64,000 bases of DNA from Candidula unifasciata (GCA_905116865.2 CAJHNH020004524.1:380451-444450); one strand, 5' to 3'; numbered from the stretch's first letter, positions 1 to 10,760 are shown. The notes: generated by a model not told the origin, from the letters alone. Numbers and translations: made by a program.

Positions 1-298
1 TCTTCTTCTTCTTCTTCTTCTTCTCCTTCTCCTTCTCCTTCTTCTTCTTCTTCTTCTTCTTCTTCTTCTTCTTCTTCTTCTTCTTCTTCTTCTTCTTCTT
101 CTTCTTCTTCTTCTTCTTCTTCTTCTTCTTCTTCTTCTTCTTCTTCTTCTTCTTCTTTGTCTTCGTCTTCTTCTTCGTCTTCTTCTTTTTCTTCCTCTTC
201 TTTTTCTTTTTTGTCTTCTTCTTCTTCTTCTTCTTCTTCTTCTTCTTCTCTTCTTCTTCTTCTTCTTCTTCTTCTCCTCCTCCCCCTCCTCCTCCTCC
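1..298. repeat. (TTC)n microsatellite, interrupted
   Basis: Almost pure TTC/CTT triplets with sporadic TTT, GTC and CCT interruptions, running off the left edge of the window. It changes to (CCT)n at about 270-298. It translates as poly-Ser, poly-Leu or poly-Phe depending on frame, so the open frames here are not genes. It resembles the (GAA)n tails of the retroposons elsewhere in the window and may be an expanded tail. Confidence 0.95.
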
Positions 299-424
299 TC
301 ACACCAGCTTCAAACCAACACAAGAATAAGTGTAAGCAAAGTAGCACCAACTTGGAAGTTGTGGACATCACCTAGAGGTTGTCCTCAGATGCTCCTCAGT
401 GACTCCTGTCTGTAGCTTCTTATC

Positions 425-550
425 TTCTTTTACCCCACCAGGACATTACACAAGCTATAAACACCCGATGACAAAAAGTGCCACCATGTGGATGAGGATC
501 ACCCGTGGAGAGGTCCCAGAAACCGCGTTCAGCTTTTTTAGACAGATGTA
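425..550 (-). mobile_element. Fragment of TTAA-flanked element (same family as 24,755-25,231)
   Basis: The stretch containing CACCATGTGGATGAGG and GTCCCAGAAACCGCGTTCAG is the reverse complement, with small changes, of about 25,040-25,135 inside the TTAA-flanked element in EcR intron 3. The short open frame over it (399-641) is therefore treated as part of a repeat. No terminal repeat is seen on either side here. Confidence 0.6.
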
Positions 551-1186
551 TTTAAACATGCCGTATCCTGGACAGAGACCTAGAAAATTACTGATTCTTC
601 TAATTGATCATATATGTAGTATGCGTCCTTTTTGTGTGTGACAGAAACAAGACGTGGTGTTTAAAAGTATTTTTAAAAGTGTATTAGAAAATAAACTTCA
701 AGTCGGTTAGGTAAACTGGCCTAGACAGACAGAATTAGGCTTGCCATTTGTAGAAAATAAATTGTTTCTTCTATTGATTTGTGAACAACACTTTAAAGGG
801 CGACATATTCCTCTCTGAAAGTATACTTAGGTAAATAAGTTTTAGAAGAAACTGTAATTTTGCGTGGTTAAACAGCTCGTAGTTTTGTTCCTTATGTACA
901 GTGTCTTGAGACACACTTTTTTGGACGCCCGATTTTCAGATCACTGACAGTATTCGTTTACAAACATGGTAAGACGATCTAGCACGATTCGGTTTGTTTC
1001 TGTCCCTCGACAGTTGATCGTGAATTGATGGACGTTCTCTTCGAACGCAAGTTTAAGGTCGAGGCTAGCAGTTAAAATCTCCTAGCAAGAGAAACCTAGA
1101 CAATCCGATGCAGATGCTGTTGACGAGGGTACCCTGACACAACTAGCACCTAAAGATTATACAACGATCACGTCTCTTATAAGGCA
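551..1186. other. Unannotated spacer
   Basis: No convincing exon, RNA gene or recognised repeat. AT-rich sequence with short open frames only. Confidence 0.5.
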
Positions 1187-1452
1187 GCCCGCCGTGGTTT
1201 AGCCTCTAGCTAGTCGCTTACCTGCGGGTTCGAAGGTCGTGGGTTCAAATCCGAAAGGGTTTCACAAATTACCTGGGCTGCCAGGTCGACCAAATCTCAA
1301 ATGTGTACCAGGTACAGTCCTGGAAAGTAAACATGGCCGGTGTAATGTTGACCACATAACCCACCGAGTGCCGATTGGTCTATAAAATATAGGTCTAGCC
1401 CTATGCGCCCAATGCACATGAAGGCGTGAAAGTGGGTCCTTTACAATTGCTT
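1187..1452 (+). mobile_element. SINE-A, near full length
   Basis: tRNA-derived head with B-box-like GTGGGTTCAAATCC near 1,241. The body contains CCAGGTCGACC, then GCCGGTGTAATGTTGACCAC, then GATTGGTCTATAAAATATAG, and ends with GGGTCCTTTAC. The same order of blocks recurs in more than ten places in the window, which defines the family. It is transcribed by RNA polymerase III in related SINEs; this is known for the class and not shown here. Confidence 0.85.
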
Positions 1453-2068
1453 CTCTTAGAAGTACGATAAAAACCCGAATATGTCCGACTGTTTTTAAAA
1501 TAGAATCCGAACAGTATGAACTCTAAATAGGGTCAGGGATATTACCGAAATTTGCCTGACCGAAAATTGCCTTTGAGTATGACTGGATATTTACCAGATA
1601 CAGGCAAGTTTGTGTGCTTTAATATTCCCCCACCCCGCCCAATTATATCCCTCACCCCCCGCTTAACCGTTATCGCAGCGTTATAATGGGAGCTTTCTTG
1701 ATTGCCCGTTTGCTCCAACAGTGAGCTGCTATTCTAGTGTGGGGCCGTTAGTGTTGGCACATCTGATAACTATCTTCCTTGTTCATTTTTTTTTTACTTT
1801 GCATGCACAGGCTTCAAGGTTTTGCTGATATCGACATGTTTTTCACTAGTTTTCAATTTGTAGAGTGAAAGACATTTTGTGTGATTTCTACTGGCTCAGG
1901 AGTGGAGAGTTAATGGAGCGACCCGTCTGTTGGAACCTTGAATAACAAATAATACAAGGAAATGCTTAGTGGCAACCGTGCGTTCATAAACCTATGCAGT
2001 GTGCCGAATAATAAAAGAGGAGGCAACGAGACGTTATGTGAACGCTTGCTTAAGTAGAGGCGTTACTC
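1453..2068. other. Unannotated spacer with a repeat fragment
   Basis: Mostly unremarkable. About 1,838-1,950 shares TTTTCACTAGTTTTCAA, GACATTTTGT and TGTTGGAACCTTGA with 49,400-49,520, so it is a low-copy dispersed repeat. No exon recognised. Confidence 0.4.
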
Positions 2069-2112
<44 letters not shown>

Positions 2113-2115
2113 AGG

Positions 2116-2183
<68 letters not shown>
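2069..2183. repeat. (TG)n-(AG)n compound microsatellite
   Basis: About 18 TG units, then a short GAAAGAAAGG bridge, then about 35 AG units. The 71-residue open frame over it is a repeat artefact. Confidence 0.95.
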
Positions 2184-2186
<3 letters not shown>

Positions 2187-3421
2187 ATTAACATCTCACG
2201 ACGTAAATAATTGACATTTTCCAGGGGCGCTCAGACACTGTGAAACACCGCCCCAATTTATTTGTGTTCGTAGGGCGCTGAGATGTGACATTTGCGAGAC
2301 AGCTAACCGTGTTTAGTAGATGTTTATACATTTCCTATTATTTCGGATAATTTAACAAATCTCTGTTCATCGTGTAATAATGATAATATTAATAATAATA
2401 ACGAGGTAATACAAACGTTAGTCTTATCTACACAGTGTTAAACACTAGCTCACTTCTGATTGGTCGACCTTCAGTCTAGTTCACTTCTGAGTGGTCGACC
2501 TTGAGCCACGCCATTTGCCAGAAAGTTACAAGACAACCCAGAAAGCAAACAACAGAGCGGCACACCCGTAACCTCTATGAAGGCAGACTAGCCAAAAAAA
2601 ACTTATGAATGGAACGTGACTTGCTTTGTTTGGGAAGACTTACGTTTGTATAACCAATAATAACAATAACGTACTTAAACATGGCGTAATGCCAATTTAG
2701 CCTAGAATAATGTCAGTTCCCTCTTAGGGGGGCGGGGGATGAATGTCGCCGCCCCTAATGTTTTCTTCGAGTCTGCGCTCCTGACATTTCCTGTATGCAT
2801 ATGACTTTGATAACAGAAAAATCAGGACCTTATGTACATCCGAGGACTTCCACGTTGTACTCGTTTGAGCCCGTTTGTGTGAGTGTGGGGTGCCCTTACG
2901 CGATCATGGTTACATGTGCAGGTCAGAAAACAGTGAGTGTGTATATGAATGTATGTGAGTGTATGTGCGAGCGCGCGCGCGTGCGTGCGTGCTGGTGCGC
3001 GGGCGTGGTTGCCTGAGACTTGTCTCTTCTTTAGCCGGTGATTTTGAGAATGAAGAAGAAATGTGCTAGCCAGTAGGCAGCAGCGAAGAAGAAAGGTCAA
3101 TGCAGGCGCAGTAATCAGCTCAGCCTGCAGAGTCCATGCTGGGATAAAAGCGGCGGGAACACAGACAAGTGTGGGCATTAGGGAAGATTACTGAACCCTA
3201 GGAAGTAAACAACTTGTGTGGCGCGAGCTAACATTTGGACAGTCCAACATTATCGTGGCTTTTACTAAGCATGTATAAATCTCTTGAAAGGGGCCTGTGT
3301 GGTTTCGAGGCATTTATTATGGGTTTTGCTGTAGTCGGATGCCTTAGGCAGAAATGCCTAGATGTCGCAACCTAGCTGTAAAACACAGCACATACGCCTA
3401 GTGTCAAGCATTTTTTGACGA
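2184..3421. other. Spacer with minor repeats
   Basis: Contains alternating purine/pyrimidine sequence (GTATGTGAGTGTATGTGCGA and GCGCGCGCGTGCGTGCGT) around 2,940-2,990 and a possible SINE-D-like tail segment at about 3,320-3,395 (GTCGGATGCC, AGCTGTAAAACACAGCACA). Two imperfect copies of TCACTTCTGAnTGGTCGACC occur at 2,450-2,505. No exon recognised. Confidence 0.4.
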
Positions 3422-3470
3422 CGAACGCAGAAGAATAAGAATAAGAAGAAGAAGAAGAAGTAGTAGCAAC
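3422..3470 (+). mobile_element. Short LINE-1f-like 3' tail
   Basis: The string GACGAACGCAGAAGAATAAG followed by (AAG)n matches the 3' terminus of the LINE-1f copy at 52,770-52,796 (GTCGAACGCAGAAGAAG). Only the tail is recognisable, so this is either an extremely 5'-truncated insertion or chance resemblance extended by microsatellite growth. Confidence 0.35.
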
Positions 3471-3964
3471 AGCAGCATGAGTAGTGGTAGTAGTGTGTCT
3501 TTTACTCTAGTTTGTCCCAACTTTAGGTCAGGATAGAGGTAAAGAGGCGGTTTTAGTTTGCAAGGTAACTGGTCGTTAGCAATATAATAAAATATTTCCC
3601 CATACAACATTTCCGAAACAATATAAGGCTACACTAAAATCTGCCATCTTAGTTTCCGTTGCGATATTATTCTCCTCCAGCCGACTACCTGTCACCAGAA
3701 CGACGAACGACGTCACAGAAATTGGATCTTGCTCATAATCCGCTGTAGCATCTCGGATTCAGCTGATAACTGCCCCCCCCCCCCTTCCCCAGAAAAAAAA
3801 AAGATTGAGCAGCACAAGGTGTTCTGTAAGCTCTTTCTTTGGTCAAAGCGACGATCTAAGATGATCGGGAAAAGGAAAAAGGGGGGAGGAGAGACAATGT
3901 TGAGAGTGAAAGAAAAAGAGAGGGTTAGAACAATGAAAAAAAAATACATTAATATAGCTCCTTC
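3471..3964. other. Spacer
   Basis: No exon recognised. Includes a homopolymeric C run at about 3,773-3,784 and purine-rich sequence. The two overlapping open frames on opposite strands look like low-complexity shadows. Confidence 0.4.
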
Positions 3965-3982
3965 TTCTAATTATTCTTCTAG

Positions 3983-4029
<47 letters not shown>

Positions 4030-4168
4030 ATTCTTCTTCTCCTTCTTCTTCTTCTTCTTCTTCTTCTTCTTCTTCTTCTTCTTCTTCTTCTTCTTCTTCT
4101 TCTTCTTCTTCTTCTTCTTCTTCTCTTCTTCTTCTTCTTCTCCTTCTTCTTCTTCTTCTTCTTCTGAA
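3965..4168. repeat. (TTG)n-(TTC)n compound microsatellite
   Basis: About 15 TTG triplets followed by about 45 TTC triplets with rare CTC interruptions. It produces poly-Cys, poly-Ser, poly-Leu and poly-Phe frames that are not genes. Confidence 0.95.
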
Positions 4169-4301
4169 AGAGAGATTTAGAATAATGAAAAAAAAAAAAA
4201 ATGCATTGATATAGCTTCTTCTTCTAATTCTTTTGCTGCTGTTGCTGCTGCGGTGCCTCCCCCTCCTCCTCCTGAACTCAGTGAAGTGTTGAAGGGAGAT
4301 G

Positions 4302-4690
4302 GAATTTGCCAGACGATCTTTACGGCAGAATTTATCAAACGATCTTTACGGCAGAATCTATCAAACGATCTTTACGGCAGAATTTATCAAACTATCTTTA
4401 CCGCAGAATTTAGCAAACGATCTTTACGGCAGAATTTATCAAACGATCTTTACAGCAGAATTTACTAGACAAAATGTACAACATAATTTATTTAATATCT
4501 ACATCAGAATATACCAGACGATCACTGCGACAGAGTGTATCAGACGATCTCTACAAAATATTTTACCATACTATCTCAATGACATTATCAGCCAGACTAT
4601 GTCTGCAAGATAATATACCAGACGATCTTACAAAAGAATTAACCATAGGGTCCTTACAATATATTTTGCCATACCATTTCTGAATACAAT
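4302..4690. repeat. 26-bp tandem repeat, decaying rightward
   Basis: Six close copies of the unit GATCTTTACGGCAGAATTTA + TCAAAC at 4,314-4,468, then increasingly divergent copies (CAGACGATC, TATCAGACGATC, CAGACGATCTTAC) to about 4,690. The 104-residue frame over it is simply the repeat translated. Confidence 0.9.
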
Positions 4691-4748
4691 TTATCCGACT
4701 ACAGTGTAGTGCAGACCTGATAGGGAGTACTCACCCCACAGTGCAGTA

Positions 4749-4924
4749 CAGTGCAGACCTGACAGGGAGTACTCACCAGGGACCCGAAAACACATTCTTC
4801 TTATCAGAAGTTTCTCTTATCCAGATAAGAGTTCAAGCGAGAAAAATTCAAGCCTGCGATAAACAAATTGTTCTTCACAGTGGAAATTCGCCACATCAGA
4901 GATCGCCTAAAGCGGTCTGCACTG
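4749..4924. mobile_element. TA-flanked MITE (Tc1/mariner-like ends)
   Basis: Terminal inverted repeats CAGTGCAGACC (4,749-4,759) and GGTCTGCACTG (4,914-4,924), each flanked outward by TA. The 176-bp size, the TA target and the absence of coding capacity fit a non-autonomous Tc1/mariner-type element. Diverged relatives lie at 26,779-26,950 and 28,591-28,742. A second partial left end (GTGTAGTGCAGACCTGATAG) sits just upstream at about 4,702. Confidence 0.8.
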
Positions 4925-4926
4925 TA

Positions 4927-5350
4927 TATCTATGGCAGACTTTACCTGACGTTTGTGTGCAACATTGTTTTCCAGACAATTATCTATTTATTCGTTTGTT
5001 ACCACGGCAGTTGTCATTAGTAGCAAGCCCGGAAAATATAAGTCAACCGTTTTCTTCATATTCGTTCTGGAACGTCTGACATACCCGAGCTCTCTTCGAG
5101 TTGTTCTTAATCTATTGGGAAAGGCTACATGCCGTGTCGACAGCGATAGACCCACAATCACTCTTTTATCTTGCGAGAAATGTTAAGAACGCAAAGATAA
5201 AAATGTACCAGAGTCGCTGACAGAAATGGCCTTCGAATTCTGCCACAAGCAGTTGCAACCTATGTGAAATCTACGTCATAAATTGCCTCCTCTTTTAGAC
5301 TCTTGCTGAACGGTATCATGTTATATCTCAGCTGCCTGCTCCAGGTTAAT
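4927..5350. other. Spacer
   Basis: No exon or repeat recognised between the MITE and the hAT element. Confidence 0.4.
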
Positions 5351-5358
5351 GTCTGGAG

Positions 5359-6623
5359 TGCAGTGTTGCCACTTTTCTTTGACAAAAAATATCCAAAACG
5401 GTGTCAAAAAATATCTAAAAAGATCTAAATCTGCGTGGAAAAGATCTAGAAAAAACATCCAAATTGAAAAAGTCAAAAATAACATAGCTTTTGTTATGAC
5501 TTACCCTACATAATCATGTCCTCACCTTCACTGATGTCTACCTCACAAGATCCACATGATAAACTTAGCTTGGATAATGAAGTTGAAGCTTCAGAGCCAA
5601 AATGACCCTGGTATGCTTTAGCTGTTCAAATTTCTTTATAAGTGGAACAGTAGGCTTATTTCTCTAGTCTCATCAGGCCGAATTTTAATGGCACGATAGC
5701 ATATAAGAGGTTAAATTTCATCCTATTTTTTTAGGTTAGATTTGATATAATTCCTAGCACTGAAAACTCATTCTACGTCAGCATTTGAGTGGGTTAGTAT
5801 CATGGTAGACATGGCACTTTAAAGAGCTTACAGAATGTACTGTTTGATGAGGCATCTTTAAATTGTCTCACTTCACTCCAAAACGCTTTAGTTTCTGTTT
5901 TGTTTGTCCATTCAGCTAACTTTATTTTGGTTAACTGATATTCCGCTTCCGCGACACTATTATCAGTAGCCCCTAAAAATTTCATAACTTTACAATATTT
6001 AGGTACGTCCTTTATTGGCTGAAGTATGTTGCTCACAGAAAAAAGTGAAATATTTTTCAAAACATCTAGATTTTCAGGAAGTCTCTGCTTCAGTTGCTTC
6101 AATAATGAGATAAGGAAATCTTGACAGCGTTTTCTTAAGTTGTTCTCTTCATTCTCTGTTAACAGTCATTTTGTTTTTAAATCATCAATTTTTGATTCGA
6201 TTTGATATCCAAGGTGTGGCTTAGGAGCCAAATAGCTCTCTATAGTGCAAGTGAGCAAATCAGCTTTAGAAGTTTACAACACCAGTCTTTTACCGAGTGA
6301 AATAGCAAGGTGAGATCATCATCGTTTTTATTAATCAGTACTGGGGCTGCCAGATATTTGTGCGTTGACCCCAGTGAGAGTTCAAAGTTCAAGTAATGGC
6401 AGTTGTCACAATGTACATGCCAGACCAAAACAAAAATATTGTAGTAAATATTTTACACAGTAGTTATTAAATTGACAATGAAAGAAAAAAAAATCTATAA
6501 AATATCTAACTACATATGAAAGGCCTCTAGATAAATATTTACGATCTAAACGTCAAAAACAGTATCTAAATGCAATGAAAAAGATCTAAATTTGGATATA
6601 AAAGATCCAAAGTGGCAACACTG
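5359..6623 (-). mobile_element. hAT-superfamily transposon relic with TIRs and 8-bp TSD
   Basis: Inverted termini CAGTGTTGCCAC at 5,361-5,372 and GTGGCAACACTG at 6,612-6,623. The same 8 bases, GTCTGGAG, occur at 5,351-5,358 and 6,624-6,631 and read as a target-site duplication. An extra TG (5,359-5,360) lies between the left copy and the inverted repeat. Inside both ends are many copies of GATCTAAA/ATATCTAAA-like motifs (sub-terminal repeats). Eight-base duplications and CAGTG ends are typical of hAT elements. The interior encodes a decayed transposase on the minus strand. Confidence 0.85.
5640..6430 (-). pseudogene. hAT transposase, C-terminal part, decayed
   Basis: The intact piece at 6,102-5,800 (minus strand, 100 codons) contains QRLPENLDVLKNISLFSVSN and EWTNKTETKAFWSEVRQFKD, a pattern known from the region just before and into the hAT C-terminal dimerisation domain. 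Past its stop, other frames continue with HSNADVE, VFSARNYIKSNL and FNLLYAIVPLKFGL, matching the usual SNAxVERxFSxxNxIKSxLR segment, so at least one frameshift and several stops break it. Further upstream on the same strand, 6,428-6,240 is a second open piece. The catalytic N-terminal half is not recognised. It cannot make an active enzyme. Confidence 0.75.
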
Positions 6624-6631
6624 GTCTGGAG

Positions 6632-6966
6632 ATCCGTGTTTGCCACACAACAACCCTGCCAGAGGCGTCGCCATCAAACAAAATCATTGGAGCTCAGCCC
6701 CTTTATAATTTTCTAGGCGCTGGGAACCTCTAAAGGGGCTTAATTTCTGAAGTTTGCAATAATAATAATAATTATTATTATTATTTGCTGAATGGCAAAT
6801 AAATGTATTAGGAAAACTTCGTTAACACAAATTCCCTAAAGAAAAACACTGTTAACATGAACACATATTTTGTGTGTCTTATTATTCCTCGATTAGACGA
6901 ATTTCTTAAACACGAATCGGATGTTCGTGTTAAGGGCGTATTGTTCTTCAATAGATTTAAATAATA
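6632..6966. other. Spacer with AT palindrome
   Basis: Contains a perfect (AAT)n/(ATT)n palindrome at about 6,762-6,784. No exon recognised. Confidence 0.5.
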
Positions 6967-7242
6967 GCAGCGTCCGTGGCTTAGACGTTGTGAGTCCGAC
7001 TCGTAATTCCAACGTACCGCGATCGAAACCCACTGCTGACTGTGTAGATTTTGATCATGGTATGGGGCGTCGCAGGTCGACCCAGCCTAAAATGGGTACC
7101 AGGATGTATGTCCCGGGGAAGTAAAGACGGCTGGCGTAATGCTGACCACATTACTAACCTGGTACCCATTGGTCTGTAAAAATGTGGGTGCTCTTCTTAT
7201 CTGCCCGATGCGCCTTAAGACAAGGAAAGGGGTGCTTTAATT
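6967..7242 (+). mobile_element. SINE-A variant, near full length
   Basis: Head with CCGTGGCTTAGACGTTGTGA and a decayed B box, body with GGTCGACCCAGCCT, AATGGGTACCAGGA and CTGGCGTAATGCTGACCACA, and a 3' block with ATTGGTCTGTAAAAATGTGG. It uses the same variant head as the copies at 17,901-18,104 and 59,412-59,690, so it is a SINE-A subfamily. Confidence 0.8.
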
Positions 7243-8040
7243 TTTTCTTTGATACATCTGAGACAGTTAAAACACCGTCTGTCCACAGAAAACGAATAAC
7301 ATTTCGTAGCTTTTGCACGGCGCATTTTAACAGGGCTGCGGCCATTTTGCACCAGTGTGCATGCGCATGCGCAGACTGCTAAAACGTCACGAATCGTAGT
7401 TTTGGTTATTGCAAAGCAGCCAGAAATAATATTTGTTTTCCAGTTCTGTATACTGTTCCATGCAGACTAGTGTTTAACTGCTTTTGTTTATTGACTTCTC
7501 CTTGCACTGATTTAAAATAACAAGTAATAAAATAAATACTATTTTTTGTTTAAAATAAGAAATTTATAAACACCTGCTTAAAAATAAAGCGTTTTATATC
7601 TTTAGAAGGGCCACTCACCCCGTTGCGTTTTTGTGAGAGGTAGGAGGACAATTGAGAAGGAAATATGGCGAGCTTTTCTCTAAAAATGGGGGGGGGGTGA
7701 AAAAAGGTACCTAAGCCTCCACGTCCCTACGCCCCTAAACATGCTGTTTTGGCGTCACAGACAAGCCTGAACAAAACAGATCTCTATTTAACACCACAAG
7801 TATTTCAGGTAGCTGAATTATCAGAATCACGGAACGCGGCGGAGACGGGTTTTGTTTGTATCTTTATTGCGTCCGGCTTTAAAGGGGGTCGTCTATTTAC
7901 TGGTTAACAGTTTCATGTTGGTGTTTCCATTGCGGGCTTGGCTGTCTATACTTAGTAAACCTGGGTGTTATATCGCACATCGATCCCGATTAGTTTAATG
8001 TTATCTGAGCTTTCACCTTCACCCGTTAGAGATACGCGAA
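7243..8040. other. Spacer
   Basis: No exon recognised. The short opposing open frames at 7,154-7,382 overlap the SINE end and have no recognisable domain. A poly-G stretch lies near 7,689. Confidence 0.4.
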
Positions 8041-8044
8041 GTTA

Positions 8045-8944
8045 CGACACGACACAATGTGTCCATAAGGGGCACACAGAATTACAACACTTTGACTGTC
8101 CGTAAAAGTCACTTAATTACACCACTGTAAATATCCATAAGGGGCACACAGAATTACAACACTTTAGATGTCCATACTAGACACACAGAACTGCAGCACT
8201 GTAAGTGTCCATAAGAGATACACTTAATTACAACACTGTAAGTGTCCATAAGAGACACACTCAATTACAACACTGTAAGTGTCCATAAGAGATACACTCA
8301 ATTACAACACTGTAAGTGTCCATAAGAGATACACTCAATTACAACACTGTAAGTGTCCATAAGAGATACACTCAATTACAACACTGTAAGTGTCCATAAG
8401 AGATACACTCAATTACAACACTGTAAGTGTCCATAAGAGATACACTCAATTACAACACTGTAAGTGTCCATAAGAGATACACTCAATTACAACACTGTAA
8501 GTGTCCATAAGAGATACACTTAATTACAACACTGTAAGTGTCCATAAGAGATACACTTAATTACAACACTGTAAGTGTCCATAAGAGATACACTTAATTA
8601 CAACACTGTAAGTGTCCATAAGAGATACACTCAATTACAACACTGTAAGTGTCCATAAGAGATACACTCAATTACAACACTGTAAGTGTCCATAAGAGAT
8701 ACACTTAATTACAACACTGTAAGTGTCCATAAGAGACACACTCAATTACAACACTGTAAGTGTCCATAAGAGATACACTTAATTACAACACTGTAAGTGT
8801 CCATAAGAGATACACTTAATTACAACACTGTAAGTGTCCATAAGAGACACACACAACTGCAGCACTGTAAGTGTCCATAAGAGACACACACAACTGCAGC
8901 ACTGTATCTGTAAGGAGCACACATAATAACTGCAGCACTGTAAG
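8045..8944. repeat. 37-bp minisatellite (about 24 copies)
   Basis: Consensus unit GTGTCCATAAGAGATACACT + CAATTACAACACTGTAA. The central copies are nearly identical; the edges carry variants (GGGGCACACAGAATTAC on the left, CACACAACTGCAGCAC on the right). The array is interrupted by a retroelement fragment and one more unit reappears at 9,929-9,978. Confidence 0.95.
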
Positions 8945-9928
8945 TTAGAGTTATGAGTTAGATTATCTTCGCAGCACTCCGGACACATCTATAGGCGCTC
9001 AGATGCCCCTTTCAACATATTCATCAGCGTCGTGCGGTTAAAAGCACCAGTCCTCTGTTGGTTAACAAGACTCCGTGTGCGTCCAGTGTGCTTCTCGTGC
9101 TTGGCTGTGCCGATCTTTACTCCCAATTCGCGTATTCTTAGCAGTGATGTGGACCAAAATCCTCAGAACGTCCTATCTCTCTAAGGGCAATGACAATGTC
9201 TGCGTGATCACTGGGACGGCCATCTTCAGTTAATGCAGCACCTGCCAGTCTATCAGCTCTCTCATTGCCAACAACGCCTGCATGCCCTGGGACAAATATG
9301 AAAGTAACTGCACACACAGGAAAATTTTGCAACGACTCAAGCCACTGTCTGCGTAACCAGCCTGCCTCGACCCGCCGGATCATGCTTAAAGAATCACTCA
9401 GCACACACACGCGGGAATAGTCCTGTGATCCCAACCACATGAAAGCCTGTGTCACAGCCATCACCTTCATCGTCATGCTGCTGGTGGTCATGGAGAAGGC
9501 ACCGCTGGCTTCCTTAACTGTTTTATCGGAAGAGTGAGCTGTAAATGCCCATGCACTCTTATGTCCTGGTATAACGGACCCGTCTTTGAAGATCTCCACA
9601 TCTGTCTCATCTGACTTATCACTGATAAACGCGCATACCTCGGCATTGACAACAGCTGGATTCTGCTCCCGACTATTCCTATCGAGCGTCACGACACAGG
9701 AGAATGGTAATTTGGGCGCTTTAGACTCCTCACCTGGATGGATGTCTGTAAGGCTACAAACCTGCATGATGTCATCCTCTGCCCTACCCAGCCATGATTT
9801 GCCCCTTTTAAGCCTATTGCCCTTTTTCTTGAAGAGCATGTGGTGCAAAGGCTGCTTCAGGTCTGAGCTTTTCTTCAGGTATGCACGAGGCCTCCAGATC
9901 TTGATCCTGTAGTTCATGGTAGGAAAGT
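8945..9928 (-). mobile_element. Retroelement fragment inserted in the 37-bp minisatellite
   Basis: Unique sequence between two blocks of the minisatellite. It encodes an RNase H domain on the minus strand and has about 190 bp of non-coding sequence after the stop. The minisatellite motif breaks at about 8,944 and resumes at 9,929 with AACACTGTTAGTGTCCATAC, so the fragment interrupts a pre-existing array. Its minus-strand 3' end runs ATCTAACTCATAACTCTAAC, a short internally repeated end typical of some non-LTR elements. Confidence 0.75.
9138..9917 (-). pseudogene. RNase H domain of a non-LTR retrotransposon, catalytic Glu lost
   Basis: A 259-codon uninterrupted frame. Residues about 105-230 form an RNase HI fold: FKDGS with Asp112, SDSLSM with Asp175, and PGHAGVVGNERADRLAG with His212 and Asp222. 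The second acidic position, normally Glu in a SSMTxExxA context, is Lys151 (SSMTMKVMAV), codon AAG at 9,465-9,467 read on the minus strand. In known enzymes this Glu is needed for metal-dependent RNA cleavage, so the domain is expected to be inactive. Residues 1-100 are probably the linker after the reverse transcriptase; no RT motif is present. The Met chosen as start is only the first in the frame. It is a 5'-truncated copy. Confidence 0.8.
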
Positions 9929-9978
9929 AACACTGTTAGTGTCCATACGAGACACACAGAATTACAACACCGTGTGTA
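9929..9978. repeat. Displaced unit of the 37-bp minisatellite
   Basis: AACACTGTTAGTGTCCATAC followed by GAGACACACAGAATTACAAC matches the unit of the 8,045-8,944 array, on the far side of the inserted retroelement. Confidence 0.85.
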
Positions 9979-10645
9979 ACATTTCTTGTACTAAACAGTT
10001 TATTAAAACACGTTGATGAAAAATTGGCTAGGACCTTCCCCGGAGAACATAAGCTGTCACATTTATTCTAGCTAGACCATAGAACAAGTCTACAGAGTGC
10101 TTGGCGTGAGTTAGCTGAGGTCTTCAGTGAAAGATGCGAACAAGCTGATGGTGATTATGACGAGGAGGTATCACGATATTGTGTGTACATCACTGGGTGA
10201 ATTCTTACTAAACAGGACATTGTATCTGTATTCTGGGGTGAATTCTAGCTAAATGCGATCATCATTATTATAATATTATTAACATCATCATCAAATGCCT
10301 TGCCGGCTGGCTTGAGCAATTGAACTACTGCATTTCTTGTAATTTTAAACATGTAATGATTATAGAAAATTTCACATCTGTTGGATTGTGGAATGAGGGT
10401 TGGTTGCGGTAGAAGTTGCCCTCTAATAATGCGAATCCTTTCAAGGCATGAGCAAGATTATTTACATAAATACATAACTGCACACAATTGTTTGTCAATT
10501 GTTGTTGTGCTTGTTATTCGACCTATGCTTCGTTGATACAAATTTCTGTAACCTGTGGTGCCATTTCAGTGGTTTGAGATGAATTATGTCCGTATTCCAT
10601 AGTTGTGGATTTCAAGCTGTACAGTAGACTTGTCCAATACAGACG
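9979..10645. other. Spacer
   Basis: No exon or repeat family recognised. Confidence 0.4.
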
Positions 10646-10647
10646 CC

Positions 10648-10760
10648 TTTTTGGGGGTGTCTAGTTGGTCGTATTCTTAGTACATTTGTTTCCATAGCGA
10701 GACGTACATGCCATTTGGAGGTGACAGGTTCGATTCCTGACACGGTCACTAAAGCTTTCA
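10648..10760 (+). mobile_element. tRNA-like head (SINE or tRNA pseudogene)
   Basis: An A-box-like GTGTCTAGTTGGTC at about 10,657 is followed about 60 bases later by a perfect B box, GGTTCGATTCC, at 10,728-10,738. Spacing is longer than in an ordinary tRNA and I cannot fold an acceptor stem, so a SINE head or a decayed tRNA is more likely than a functional tRNA gene. Confidence 0.45.

Noticed and set aside
3729..4214. 161-codon frame with poly-Cys and poly-Ser
   Set aside because: Its second half is the (TTG)n-(TTC)n microsatellite; the first half has no domain and an opposing frame on the other strand.
8045..8944. Regular short repeats suggesting a CRISPR array
   Set aside because: Units are directly adjacent 37-bp copies with no unique spacers, and the window is eukaryotic. 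It is a minisatellite.
10648..10760. Functional tRNA gene
   Set aside because: The B box is perfect but A-box spacing is too long and no acceptor stem can be paired by eye; kept only as a tRNA-like SINE head.
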